This document shows, piece by piece, positions 44,015 through 52,984 of a stretch of DNA of 64,000 nt. A program made the translations under genes and the position numbers. This DNA is from Alphaproteobacteria bacterium. Its GTDB lineage: Bacteria > Pseudomonadota > Alphaproteobacteria > DSM-16000 > Inquilinaceae. The stretch covers positions 1-64,000 of the forward strand of contig JANQGH010000055.1 of assembly GCA_028277405.1 (NCBI GenBank). Direction: 5' to 3'. The number at the start of each line of letters is the position of its first letter. Within the stretch, counting starts at the first letter, position 1. The notes under the pieces are model-generated. The model saw only the letters and a list, made by a program, of their open reading frames with translations, was not told the origin of the DNA and did no database searches.

Positions 44015-44917
44015 ATGACCATACCTCTCGACTCGCTTTCCCCCTTTCCGCATGGCCCGCCCGTTAAGCTCTTCTGGCGGCGCGCGGCGCTGACCGATTT
44101 GCGCCGCAAGGTCGCCGCCATCGAGGGCCGGCCGCCGCAATACGACAATGTCCGACATGCCTTGCCAGACAAGGCCGTTCCAATAACCGAGGCCGGCTCC
44201 CCGATCTGGCGGTTCGGTGTCGAGGCCATCGACGGGGCCTTGCCGGACGGGCGCCTGGCCAACACCGGCCTGCATGACATCACCGCCGATGCTTACGGCG
44301 ACGGGCCGGCGGCGGTCGGCTTTTGCCTGGCCCTGCTGCGTCGTCTTCAGGCCACGTCGGCGGGGACGGGCGCGGTTCTGTGGTGCGAAAACGCGCAAGC
44401 GGCGCGGGAATTCGGCGGGCTCTACGGGCCTGGCCTGGCCGCGCTGGGCATCGATCCGGCCCGTCTGGTCCTGGTCACCGTCGGCCGCGACAAGGAGGTG
44501 TTGTGGGCGATGGAGGAAGGGTTGCGCGCCGCCACGCTGACCGCCGTCATCGGCGAGGTCACCACCGCCGACTTCACCGCCAGCCGCCGCCTGTCGCTGG
44601 CCTGTGCGGACAGCGCAACGCCCGCCCTGCTGCTGCGTCATCACCGCGACACCACCACCAGTGCGGCCCGCACCCGCTGGCGCGTGGCCGCCCGGCCGGG
44701 CGTGGCGGATGACTGGGATGCGCGGGCGCCGGGCCGGCCGCGCTGGTCTTTGGAACTGACCCGCTGCCGGGGCGGCCGGCCAGGGTCCTGGCATGTGGAG
44801 TGGAACGATGCGACGGGTGATTTCCGTCTGGCTGCCCCACTGGCCGATCGAACGGCTGCGCCGCAGCCGGCGCCGGTCCGGGCCTGGGGCGGGCCGCACC
44901 TCCGGCGCGCCGGCTGA
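44015..44917 (+). CDS. imuA: ImuA, RecA-like SOS mutagenesis protein
   Basis: A 300-aa protein of the ImuA/SulA-related group, needed with ImuB and DnaE2 for damage-induced mutagenesis. Typical parts are IDGALPDGRLANTGLHDI, VLWCENAQAAREFGGLYGPGL and the C-terminal WHVEWNDATGDFRLAAPL. Its last 110 bases overlap imuB in another frame, as is usual for this cassette. It is under the LexA-controlled promoter at 43208. Confidence 0.9.
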   Translation: MTIPLDSLSPFPHGPPVKLFWRRAALTDLRRKVAAIEGRPPQYDNVRHALPDKAVPITEAGSPIWRFGVEAIDGALPDGRLANTGLHDITADAYGDGPAAVGFCLALLRRLQATSAGTGAVLWCENAQAAREFGGLYGPGLAALGIDPARLVLVTVGRDKEVLWAMEEGLRAATLTAVIGEVTTADFTASRRLSLACADSATPALLLRHHRDTTTSAARTRWRVAARPGVADDWDARAPGRPRWSLELTRCRGGRPGSWHVEWNDATGDFRLAAPLADRTAAPQPAPVRAWGGPHLRRAG

Positions 44918-46385
44918 TCACGCTGATCAGGCGCCCTTCGCCCTGATCCAGCCCGATCGCGGGATCTTGCGCCTTTACGCGCTGAACCGGTCGGCGGCCG
45001 AACAGGGGCTCGCGGTCGGCCAGGCGCTGACCGATGCTCGAGCCCTGATCCCGGACCTGACGGTCCACCAGGCGGAATCGGAGGCGGACGCCAAGGCTCT
45101 GAAGGCCCTGGCCGATTGGTGCGGCCGCTACACGCCCTGGACCAATATCGACGGCGATGACGGGCTGTGGCTGGACATCACCGGCTGTGCCCATCTGTTC
45201 GGCGGCGAGGCCGGGCTGGTCGACGACCTGGTCCGTCGATTGCGGAAACTGGGCTTCACCGCCCGTCCCGGCCTGGCCGACACGCCCGGCGCCGCCTGGG
45301 CCATCTCCCGCCACGGCAACAGCCCGATCGCCAACCCGGCCGATCAGGACGAGGCGTTGGCCCCCTTGCCGGTCGAGGCGCTGCGTCTGGACCCGGACAG
45401 CGCACTCTTGCTGCAACGGTTGGGCCTGAAAACCATCGGCCCGCTGCTCGACCTGCCGCGCGCCACCCTGGAACGACGCTTCCGCTCGCCGGAGGAAGGC
45501 GAGGCCGTGCTGACCCGCCTCGACCAAGCGATGGGCAGGCGCGACGAACCGCTCAGCCCGCTCCATCCCATCCCCGCCTTCACCGCCCGGCTGGCCCTGG
45601 CCGAACCGGTGCTGACCGCGGAAGGCATGGAGGCGGTGCAGGACCGGCTGCTGGCGCGTCTGTGTCGCGATCTGGCCGAGGCCCAGAAGGGCGCCCGATC
45701 GCTGACCTTGCACGCCTATCGGGTCGATGGCGAGGTCGCGCGCATCGCCATCGCCATGGGAAGGCCGGCGCGCGACCCGCGCCATATGAAGCGCCTGTTC
45801 CAGGAAAGGCTGGAGACGATCGATCTCGGTTTCGGGGTCGAAACCGCGCTGCTGACCGCTGATCTGGTGGAACCGCTGTTGCCGCGCCAGATCGCCTTGC
45901 AGGCCAGCGACCGTCGGGCCTCGAACGACGCCATCGACCAGCTGGTCGACCGGCTGGCCAACCGGCTGGGCGAACCTCACATCCGCCGGCTTCAGCCTAA
46001 CGAGAGCCATATCCCGGAACGCGCCCAGCGCCGCGTGCCCGCGACACGAGACAGCGCCGATTGGGCAGACCCGAGCCGGCCCCGGCCGCTACGGCTGCTG
46101 GACCGGCCGGAGCCGATCGAGGTGATCGCCGAGGTTCCCGAAAGCCCGCCCAAGCAATTCATTTGGCGGCGCGTCGCCCGCCGGGTGCTACACGCCGACG
46201 GGCCGGAACGGATCGAGCCGGAATGGTGGCGCCAGGTCGGCCAGCCGGTTCAAGAGCGCGTGCGCGACTATTACCGGGTCGAAGACCGTGAAGGGCGGCG
46301 CTACTGGCTTTATCGGGAAGGCCTCTATCAGGCGGAAGGGCAGAGCGGCAAGCCGGCCTGGTTCCTGCACGGCGTGTTCGGGTGA
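44808..46385 (+). CDS. imuB: ImuB, inactive Y-family polymerase-like mutasome subunit
   Basis: A 525-aa Y-family-like protein. The N-terminus RRVISVWLPHWPIERL lacks the Asp of active polymerases, and the second acidic motif is DGLWLDITGCAHLFGG instead of SxDE, so it is a non-catalytic adaptor linking DnaE2 to the clamp. The ATG at 44808 follows GGAGTGG; a GTG at 44793 is possible. It overlaps imuA and is followed within 5 bases by dnaE2. Confidence 0.92.
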   Translation: MRRVISVWLPHWPIERLRRSRRRSGPGAGRTSGAPADHADQAPFALIQPDRGILRLYALNRSAAEQGLAVGQALTDARALIPDLTVHQAESEADAKALKALADWCGRYTPWTNIDGDDGLWLDITGCAHLFGGEAGLVDDLVRRLRKLGFTARPGLADTPGAAWAISRHGNSPIANPADQDEALAPLPVEALRLDPDSALLLQRLGLKTIGPLLDLPRATLERRFRSPEEGEAVLTRLDQAMGRRDEPLSPLHPIPAFTARLALAEPVLTAEGMEAVQDRLLARLCRDLAEAQKGARSLTLHAYRVDGEVARIAIAMGRPARDPRHMKRLFQERLETIDLGFGVETALLTADLVEPLLPRQIALQASDRRASNDAIDQLVDRLANRLGEPHIRRLQPNESHIPERAQRRVPATRDSADWADPSRPRPLRLLDRPEPIEVIAEVPESPPKQFIWRRVARRVLHADGPERIEPEWWRQVGQPVQERVRDYYRVEDREGRRYWLYREGLYQAEGQSGKPAWFLHGVFG

Positions 46386-46389
46386 GGCC

Positions 46390-49300
46390 GTGATTGGCTA
46401 CGCCGAACTTCAGGTCGCCAGCAATTTCTCGTTCCTGCGCGGCGCCTCGCATCCGGACGAGCTGATGCTGACGGCGGCTTCCCTTGGCCTCCGCGCCATC
46501 GCCGTGACCGACCGCAATACGCTGGCCGGTGTCGTGCGCGCCCATACCGCCGCCAAGCAGGCCGGCATCCGCTTCATTCCCGGCTGCCGGCTGGACCTGC
46601 GCGACGGGCCCAGCCTGCTCTGCCTGCCGACCGACCGGGCCGCCTATGGCCGGCTCAGCCGCCTCCTGACCCTGGGCAAGAGACGGGCGGAAAAGGGCGC
46701 ATGCGATCTCGACCTGGCCGACGTCTATGCCCATGCTGAAGGCCAGATCTTCATCCTGATCCCGCCCGAAACCTTGGAGGACGAAGCCTTTACCGCCGAG
46801 GTGGCTGAGATCGCGTCCCGGCTCGACGCGCCGTGTTATCTGGCCGCCCACGCGCTTTACCGCGGCGACGACAAGGCCCGGATCAACCGGCTGGCCGCGA
46901 TCGCCGAGGCGGCCGGCACGCCCATGGTCGCCACCGGTGATGTCCATTATCACCATCCCGACCGGCGCGCCCTGCAGGATGTGCTGACCTGCATCCGCGA
47001 ACACTGCACCATTCACGAGGCCGGCTGGCGCCTACACGCCAACGCGGAACGGCACCTGAAACCGGCGGATGAAATGGCCCGCCTGTTCGCCGGCCACGAA
47101 CAGGCCGTGGCCCGCACGCTGGATATCATGGAGGCCTGCCGGTTCAGCCTGGACGAGCTGCGCTACAACTATCCCGACGAGCCGGTGCCGCCGGGCAAGA
47201 CCCCGCAAGAGCATCTGGAGGATCTGACCTGGGCGGGGGCCGCCCGCCGTTTTCCCGACGGCATCCCGGCCAAGGTGCGCGAGACGCTGGTCAAGGAACT
47301 GGCGATCATCAAGCGTCGCGACTACGCGCCCTATTTCCTGACCGTGCACGACATCGTCCGCTGGGCGCGCGCGCAGGGCATTCTGTGCCAGGGGCGCGGC
47401 TCGGCAGCCAACTCGTCGGTCTGTTTTTGCCTGTGGGTCACCGAGGTCAACCCGATCGAAATCGATCTCCTGTTCGAACGCTTCATCTCCGAAGCGCGGG
47501 ACGAGCCGCCCGACATCGATGTCGATTTCGAGCATGAGCGGCGCGAGGAGGTGATGCAGTACATCTACCGCCGCTATGGCCGCGAGCGGGCCAGCATCGC
47601 CGCCACGGTGATCTCCTACCGCTCGCGCAGTGCCGTGCGTGAGGTCGGCAAGGCGATGGGGTTGACCGACGACGTCACCGGCGCGCTGGCCGGTATGGTC
47701 TGGGGCTGGTCGGAAGAGGGCGTGCCGGACGAGCATGTGCGCGAGGCCGGGCTGGACCCGGCGGACCCGATGCTGCGCCGGACCTTGGAACTGACGGCAG
47801 AGCTGATCGGCTTTCCGCGCCATCTGTCCCAGCATGTCGGCGGCTTTGTGCTGACCCAGGACCCGCTCAGTGAAATCGTGCCGATCGGGAACGCCGCCAT
47901 GGATGACCGCACCTTCGTCGAATGGGACAAGGACGATCTGGACGCGCTGCATATTCTGAAGGTCGATGTGCTGGCCTTGGGCATGCTGACCTGCCTGGCC
48001 AGATGCTTCGCGCTCGCCCGCCAGCATTACGACAAGAAATATACCCTGGCCGGCTTTCACCCCATGACCGACGAGGCGACCTACACCATGCTGCAGCAGG
48101 GCGATTCCGTCGGCGTGTTCCAGGTCGAAAGCCGGGCGCAGATGAACATGCTGCCCCGGCTGAAGCCGAAGGATTTCTACGATCTGGTGATCGAGGTCGC
48201 GATCGTCCGCCCCGGCCCGATCCAGGGCGACATGGTGCATCCCTATCTGCGCCGGCGGGACAGGATAGAGCCGGTGGAATACCCCTCGCCCGACCCGTCC
48301 CACGGCCCGCCGGACGAGCTGGAGCGCATCCTGAAAAAGACCCTGGGCGTGCCGATCTTTCAGGAACAGGCCATGCGCATCGCCATCGAGGCGGCCAAGT
48401 TCGACGCCGGCGAGGCCAACGATCTGCGCTATGCCATGGCCACCTTCCGCCGGCGCGGCACCATCGAGCAGCTGGAGCAGAAGATGGTCGGTCGCATGAT
48501 CGAGCGGGGCTACGACCCCGACTTCGCCGCCCGCTGTTTCAACCAGATCAAGGGCTTCGGCGAATACGGCTTTCCGGAATCCCACGCCGCCAGCTTCGCC
48601 CTTCTGGTCTATGTCTCGTCCTGGCTGAAATGGCATTACCCGGAGGTGTTCGCCTGTGGCATCCTGAACTCCCAGCCCATGGGTTTTTATGCCCCGGCCC
48701 AGCTGGTGCGCGACGCCCGCGAGCATGGCGTCGAAGTGCGGCCGGTCGATGTCAATCACAGCGATTGGGACTGCACGCTGGAACCCACCGATGGCGATCG
48801 CTGCGCCGTACGGCTGGGCATGCGCGAGGTCGACGGGCTGTCCGAGGAAATCGGCCTGGAGATTGTGAAGGCGCGGGGTGCGGCCTATGCCGACCTGCCG
48901 ACCCTGTGGCGTCGTGCCGGCGTGCCGGTCGCCAGCCTGGAACGGCTGGCGGCGGCGGACGCGTTCGGCTCGCTGGGCCTCGACCGGCGCCAGGCGCTGT
49001 GGGAAGTCTCCGCCATCAAGGCGGCTGCCCCCTTGCCCCTGTTCGCCCATGCCGATGCCAGGGAGGAGGCGGACGAGGCACCGGTCACCCTTCCGCCCAT
49101 GCATCTGTCCGAACAGGTGATGGTCGACTATCAGACCCAGCGCCTGTCGCTAAAGGCCCACCCCATGTCCTTCCTGCGGTCCTACTTCGCCGCGCGCGGG
49201 GTCACGCCCAACCGCGACCTGATGGGCATGAAGGACGGCCAGCGTGTCTCGGTCGCCGGCATCGTCCTGGTCCGCCAGCGGCCGGGTACGGCCAAGGGGG

Positions 49301-49617
49301 TGATCTTCGCCACCTTGGAGGACGAGACGGGCATCGCCAACGCAGTGGTCTGGCAGCACGTCTTTCAAGCCAATCGCAAGGTGGTGATGGGCAGCCGGCT
49401 GGTCTTGATCCACGGCCGCCTTCAGCGCCACGAGAACATCATCCATGTCGTCGCCGACCAACTGCAGGACATGTCCGGCCTGCTCGCCACCCTGTTCGCC
49501 GGCCAGCCGCCGGGTGCGAACGACCAGCCGGAAACCAGCCCGAAACGCCCGCCGCCCAGCCTGCACAAACACCCCCGCAACGTCCGGGTTATCCCGAAAT
49601 CGCGCGACTTCCATTGA
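46390..49617 (+). CDS. dnaE2: Error-prone DNA polymerase DnaE2
   Basis: A 1075-aa alpha-subunit-like polymerase that copies past lesions. The N-terminal PHP domain begins YAELQVASNFSFLRGASHP, and the catalytic Asp pair is in PDIDVDFEHERREEV (near 381). The C-terminal OB-fold contains VSVAGIVLVRQRPGTAKGV. The GTG at 46390 follows GGTGAGG and lies 5 bases after imuB; the frame is open further upstream but within imuB. Length and motifs match DnaE2. Confidence 0.95.
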   Translation: MIGYAELQVASNFSFLRGASHPDELMLTAASLGLRAIAVTDRNTLAGVVRAHTAAKQAGIRFIPGCRLDLRDGPSLLCLPTDRAAYGRLSRLLTLGKRRAEKGACDLDLADVYAHAEGQIFILIPPETLEDEAFTAEVAEIASRLDAPCYLAAHALYRGDDKARINRLAAIAEAAGTPMVATGDVHYHHPDRRALQDVLTCIREHCTIHEAGWRLHANAERHLKPADEMARLFAGHEQAVARTLDIMEACRFSLDELRYNYPDEPVPPGKTPQEHLEDLTWAGAARRFPDGIPAKVRETLVKELAIIKRRDYAPYFLTVHDIVRWARAQGILCQGRGSAANSSVCFCLWVTEVNPIEIDLLFERFISEARDEPPDIDVDFEHERREEVMQYIYRRYGRERASIAATVISYRSRSAVREVGKAMGLTDDVTGALAGMVWGWSEEGVPDEHVREAGLDPADPMLRRTLELTAELIGFPRHLSQHVGGFVLTQDPLSEIVPIGNAAMDDRTFVEWDKDDLDALHILKVDVLALGMLTCLARCFALARQHYDKKYTLAGFHPMTDEATYTMLQQGDSVGVFQVESRAQMNMLPRLKPKDFYDLVIEVAIVRPGPIQGDMVHPYLRRRDRIEPVEYPSPDPSHGPPDELERILKKTLGVPIFQEQAMRIAIEAAKFDAGEANDLRYAMATFRRRGTIEQLEQKMVGRMIERGYDPDFAARCFNQIKGFGEYGFPESHAASFALLVYVSSWLKWHYPEVFACGILNSQPMGFYAPAQLVRDAREHGVEVRPVDVNHSDWDCTLEPTDGDRCAVRLGMREVDGLSEEIGLEIVKARGAAYADLPTLWRRAGVPVASLERLAAADAFGSLGLDRRQALWEVSAIKAAAPLPLFAHADAREEADEAPVTLPPMHLSEQVMVDYQTQRLSLKAHPMSFLRSYFAARGVTPNRDLMGMKDGQRVSVAGIVLVRQRPGTAKGVIFATLEDETGIANAVVWQHVFQANRKVVMGSRLVLIHGRLQRHENIIHVVADQLQDMSGLLATLFAGQPPGANDQPETSPKRPPPSLHKHPRNVRVIPKSRDFH

Positions 49618-49709
49618 TGCCAACTGTTGAAACCTTGTTGCTCACCGCTACCAAGGCTATACGGGCCAGGACGATCTGATCCAGCTACCCAACAACAGGG
49701 CGTTGCGCG

Positions 49710-51332
49710 ATGCCCCAGCCAAAGGCCGAGACCACGGGTCTGAGCCGGCAATTGGGCCCGGTGGCCATGATGTTCACCGGCCTCAGCATCATCGGCTCCG
49801 GCTGGCTGTTCGCGGCGCTCTACACCGCCCAACTCGCTGGGCCCGCCGGCATCCTGTCCTGGGTCATCGGCGGTATCGTCACGCTGGCCATCGCGCTGGT
49901 CTATGCGGAGTTGGGCGGCATGCTGCCGGTCGGCGGCGCGCTCGCCCGTATCCCGTATTTCGCCTTCGGCCCGCTTGGCGGCTTCATGGCCGGCTGGCTG
50001 TGCTGGGCCGCCTTCGTGGCGACCGCGCCGCTCGAGGTCATCGCCGTCCTGGAATATGCCAGCAACTATCTGCCGTGGCTCAGCGTCAATATCGAGGGCG
50101 AGCGCGTGCTGACTTTCGAGGGCGTGCTGGTCGCCATCGCCCTGATGGCGCTGTTCACGGTCATCAACCTGCTGGGCGTCAAATACTTCGCGCGCGCCAA
50201 CACCGCCATCACCTTCTGGAAGCTGCTGGTTCCGGTGGTCGCCGCGATCCTGCTGATCGTCTATGGCTTTCGCTGGGAGAACTTCACCGAATTCGACGGC
50301 TTCGCGCCCTATGGCGCCACCGGCGTGATGAGCGCGGTGTCCAGCGGCGGCATCATGTTCGCCTTTTACGGCTTCCGCAGCGTCGTGGACATGGCGGGCG
50401 AGGCGCGCAATCCCAGGCGCGACGTACCCTTGTCGATCATCGGCACCGTCGTCTTCTGCATCATCTTCTACATCCTGCTGCAAATCGCCTTCATCGGCGC
50501 GATCCCGGTTGCCCATCTCGACAATGGCTGGGCCGGCATCACCGAGACGGCGCCTGGCGGTCCCTTCGCCGCCTTTGCCGCGATCCTGGGGCTGCAATGG
50601 CTGGCGATCCTGCTCTATGCCGACGCCATCGTCTCGCCGGCAGGCACGGGCCTGTCCTTCGTGGCCTCGACGGCGCGGGTAAACTACTCGATGGCAAAGG
50701 CCGGCCAGATCCCCAGCATCTTCCAGCGGCTCAACCGCTATCACGTGCCGGGCTGGAGCCTGGTGTTCAATTTCCTGATCGGCATCGTCGTCGTGCTGCC
50801 CTTGCCGGGCTGGAACGAGCTGGTCGAGTTCATCAGCACGGCCGCCGTGCTGTCCTTCGCTTTCGGCCCGGTCGCCCTCTTGGTCATGCGCCGGCAGGAA
50901 CCGACCCGGTTCCGGCCGGTTCGGCTGCCGATGGTCACGACCTTCGCCACCATCGCCTTCGTCCTGGTCGGCTTTGTCGTCTATTGGACCGGCTGGCAGA
51001 CCAATTGGAAGATCATGCTGGTCGCCATGGCCGGGCTTTTGATTCTGGCGGTCACGCGCCGCATGAAGGGGGGCAGCAAGGAGCCGCTTCAGCTCCGCGC
51101 CTCGGCTTGGATCTGGCCCTACTACGCGGGTTTGGCCATCATGTCGTACGTCGGCAACTATGGCGGCGGGCTGGGGCTGATCTCGGACGGCTGGGACATG
51201 CTGATCCTCACAGTTTTCTCCCTCGTCATCTTCCGCCTTGCCATACGGCTGCGGCTGGAGTCCGAGGTAGTCGACCGGCTGATGGAATCCGGACGGGCGG
51301 AGCTGGAATCGGCCGAACGGGCAGGGGCCTGA
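49710..51332 (+). CDS. APC-family amino acid permease
   Basis: A 540-aa membrane transporter with about 12 hydrophobic segments. The first helix has the broken motif GLSIIGSGWLFA, typical of the APC fold, followed by SWVIGGIVTLAIALVYAELG. A second conserved block is AFYGFRSVVDMAGEARNPRRDVP. It is a proton or sodium symporter or exchanger; the substrate is not clear. It converges on the HyuB operon with a 14-base gap and no visible terminator. Confidence 0.9.
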   Translation: MPQPKAETTGLSRQLGPVAMMFTGLSIIGSGWLFAALYTAQLAGPAGILSWVIGGIVTLAIALVYAELGGMLPVGGALARIPYFAFGPLGGFMAGWLCWAAFVATAPLEVIAVLEYASNYLPWLSVNIEGERVLTFEGVLVAIALMALFTVINLLGVKYFARANTAITFWKLLVPVVAAILLIVYGFRWENFTEFDGFAPYGATGVMSAVSSGGIMFAFYGFRSVVDMAGEARNPRRDVPLSIIGTVVFCIIFYILLQIAFIGAIPVAHLDNGWAGITETAPGGPFAAFAAILGLQWLAILLYADAIVSPAGTGLSFVASTARVNYSMAKAGQIPSIFQRLNRYHVPGWSLVFNFLIGIVVVLPLPGWNELVEFISTAAVLSFAFGPVALLVMRRQEPTRFRPVRLPMVTTFATIAFVLVGFVVYWTGWQTNWKIMLVAMAGLLILAVTRRMKGGSKEPLQLRASAWIWPYYAGLAIMSYVGNYGGGLGLISDGWDMLILTVFSLVIFRLAIRLRLESEVVDRLMESGRAELESAERAGA

Positions 51333-51346
51333 CGCCGGCATCCCGC

Positions 51347-52984
51347 CTAACCGATCAGACCGTCCAAAACATCCTCCTGTTCGGAATGTGCCTTGCGGTC
51401 GGCGGAATCGCCATAGCCGGCGCCGCCGGCCGTCAGCACCGAAACACGGTCACCGGCCCGCACGGCCGTTCTGGCGGTGCCTACCCGGCGCTCTCGATCG
51501 GTGTCGGGAAACAAGACTATGGCCGTCGGTTCGGGCTCGCCCCCGCCCGACAGACCCCAGGGGCGTGCCTTGGTCTTCTTCGCCACCGTGAGGAACTCTC
51601 CATCGGCCGTGAAGATGATGTCGCGGCGCAACCCCGGGCCGCCGCGAAAACGCCCACCGCCGAACGAGCCCGGGCGCAGTTCCAGCCGCTCCATACGCAT
51701 CGCGGTCTTGCTCTCCAGCACTTCCACGGGCGTGTTGCGCACGACGCTTTGCGCCAGATGGCTGCCGGCCAAGCGGCCGTCATGGCGCGCTGTTGCACCC
51801 CAGCCCACCGATTCATTGTTGGAAATCGCGTAAGCTCGTCCACTGTCGGGATGCGTGCCGATCATCATGAACCCGGGCACATCGCCGCCCGAACAGGCCT
51901 GGATCCGCTCGGGCATGGCCTGGGCCAAGGCCTTGAAGATCAGTTCCAGGGCCACGATGCCGGTCCATTGGGTGAAGGTCGGTGCCGGGTAGACGGCATG
52001 AAACAGCGTGCCCGGCGCCGCCTTGACGGTCAGTGCACGCATCTGCCCGCCATTGGTCGGCTCGAACGGCGAGGTCAGTGCCTTGAAGGCGACCTTCGCC
52101 GTGGCCATGGTGGAGCCGAAGGGCAGGTTGACCGGCCCCTTGGCCGCCAGGGCCGACCCGTCGAAGTCGATCTCGAAGCGGCCGTCACTATGCCGCACCG
52201 TGACCGCCATGCGGATCGGCGCGTCGCCGATGCCGTCATCATCCAGCCAGTCGACCGCGCTCCATTCACCTTGTGGCAGGTCGGCGAGGCCGCGGGCGGT
52301 GATCCGCTCGCCATAGGCCAGCAGGGCGTCCGTCGCCCGCCGCAGCCGGTCCGGTCCAAACCGCCCCAACACGGCCTGCATCCGGCGCTGGCCTGTCGCC
52401 AGCGCGGCAAGCTGTGCGTTCACGTCGCCCATCACCGCATCCGGCATGCGGGAGTTGAAGCGGATGATGTCGACGAGTTCCTGGTCGAGCCGCCCGCTCT
52501 TGACTAGCTTGGTGCCGGGAAACACCAGCCCCTCTTGATGCATGTCGGTGCTGTCGAGGACATAGCCCGGGTCCTTGGCACCGAGATCGAGCCAATGGGC
52601 GCGGATGGTAAGATACGCCACCGGGGCGCCGCCCGCATCGCTGAACACAGGCGCGATCAACGTGGCGTCATAGGTGTGCGCGGCGTTCCAATAGGGATAG
52701 TTGGACAGCACCACGTCGCCCGGGGCCAGCCGGTCGACGCCGACGAAATCGACCACCTTGCGCACGGCGTAGTCGTTGGCGCCCAGAAACCGGGTGAGCC
52801 CTGGCGCCTCGGCGATCAGGTCCAGATTGCGGTCGTAGATCGAGATGCCGAAATCGCGCACCTCGTAGATGACCGGGCTGAACGCGGTGCGCATCAAGGT
52901 CGTGCGCATTTCCTCCGCGACCGACAGCAGCGTCGCGCGGACGACCTCCAGGGTTGCGCCGTCGACCGTGCCCGTGTCAGCCAT
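51347..52984 (-). CDS. Hydantoinase B/oxoprolinase-family subunit (second copy)
   Basis: A 545-aa HyuB-type subunit of an ATP-dependent amidohydrolase. Shared HyuB blocks are VVLSNYPYWNAAHTYD, LDLGAKDPGYVLDSTDMHQEG and GRFRGGPGLRRDIIF. It is clearly paralogous to the gene upstream, overlapping it by 8 bases. The ATG at 52984 was chosen at the start of homology. It ends the 11-kb operon. Confidence 0.9.
   Translation of the reverse strand: MADTGTVDGATLEVVRATLLSVAEEMRTTLMRTAFSPVIYEVRDFGISIYDRNLDLIAEAPGLTRFLGANDYAVRKVVDFVGVDRLAPGDVVLSNYPYWNAAHTYDATLIAPVFSDAGGAPVAYLTIRAHWLDLGAKDPGYVLDSTDMHQEGLVFPGTKLVKSGRLDQELVDIIRFNSRMPDAVMGDVNAQLAALATGQRRMQAVLGRFGPDRLRRATDALLAYGERITARGLADLPQGEWSAVDWLDDDGIGDAPIRMAVTVRHSDGRFEIDFDGSALAAKGPVNLPFGSTMATAKVAFKALTSPFEPTNGGQMRALTVKAAPGTLFHAVYPAPTFTQWTGIVALELIFKALAQAMPERIQACSGGDVPGFMMIGTHPDSGRAYAISNNESVGWGATARHDGRLAGSHLAQSVVRNTPVEVLESKTAMRMERLELRPGSFGGGRFRGGPGLRRDIIFTADGEFLTVAKKTKARPWGLSGGGEPEPTAIVLFPDTDRERRVGTARTAVRAGDRVSVLTAGGAGYGDSADRKAHSEQEDVLDGLIG

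Noticed and set aside
47032-49104. 690-codon open frame on the minus strand opposite dnaE2
   Set aside because: It mirrors a very well conserved polymerase gene, is rich in Arg, Gly and His, and shows no recognisable domain; typical of GC-rich antisense frames.
49422-51341. 639-codon open frame on the minus strand opposite the APC permease
   Set aside because: Low-complexity, full of Gln, Asp, Glu and Arg; it spans the end of dnaE2 and the whole permease gene, both clearly coding on the other strand.
49703-52507. 934-codon plus-strand frame across the permease and hyuB genes
   Set aside because: It runs across two opposed genes, with an Arg/Pro/His-rich product and no motifs.
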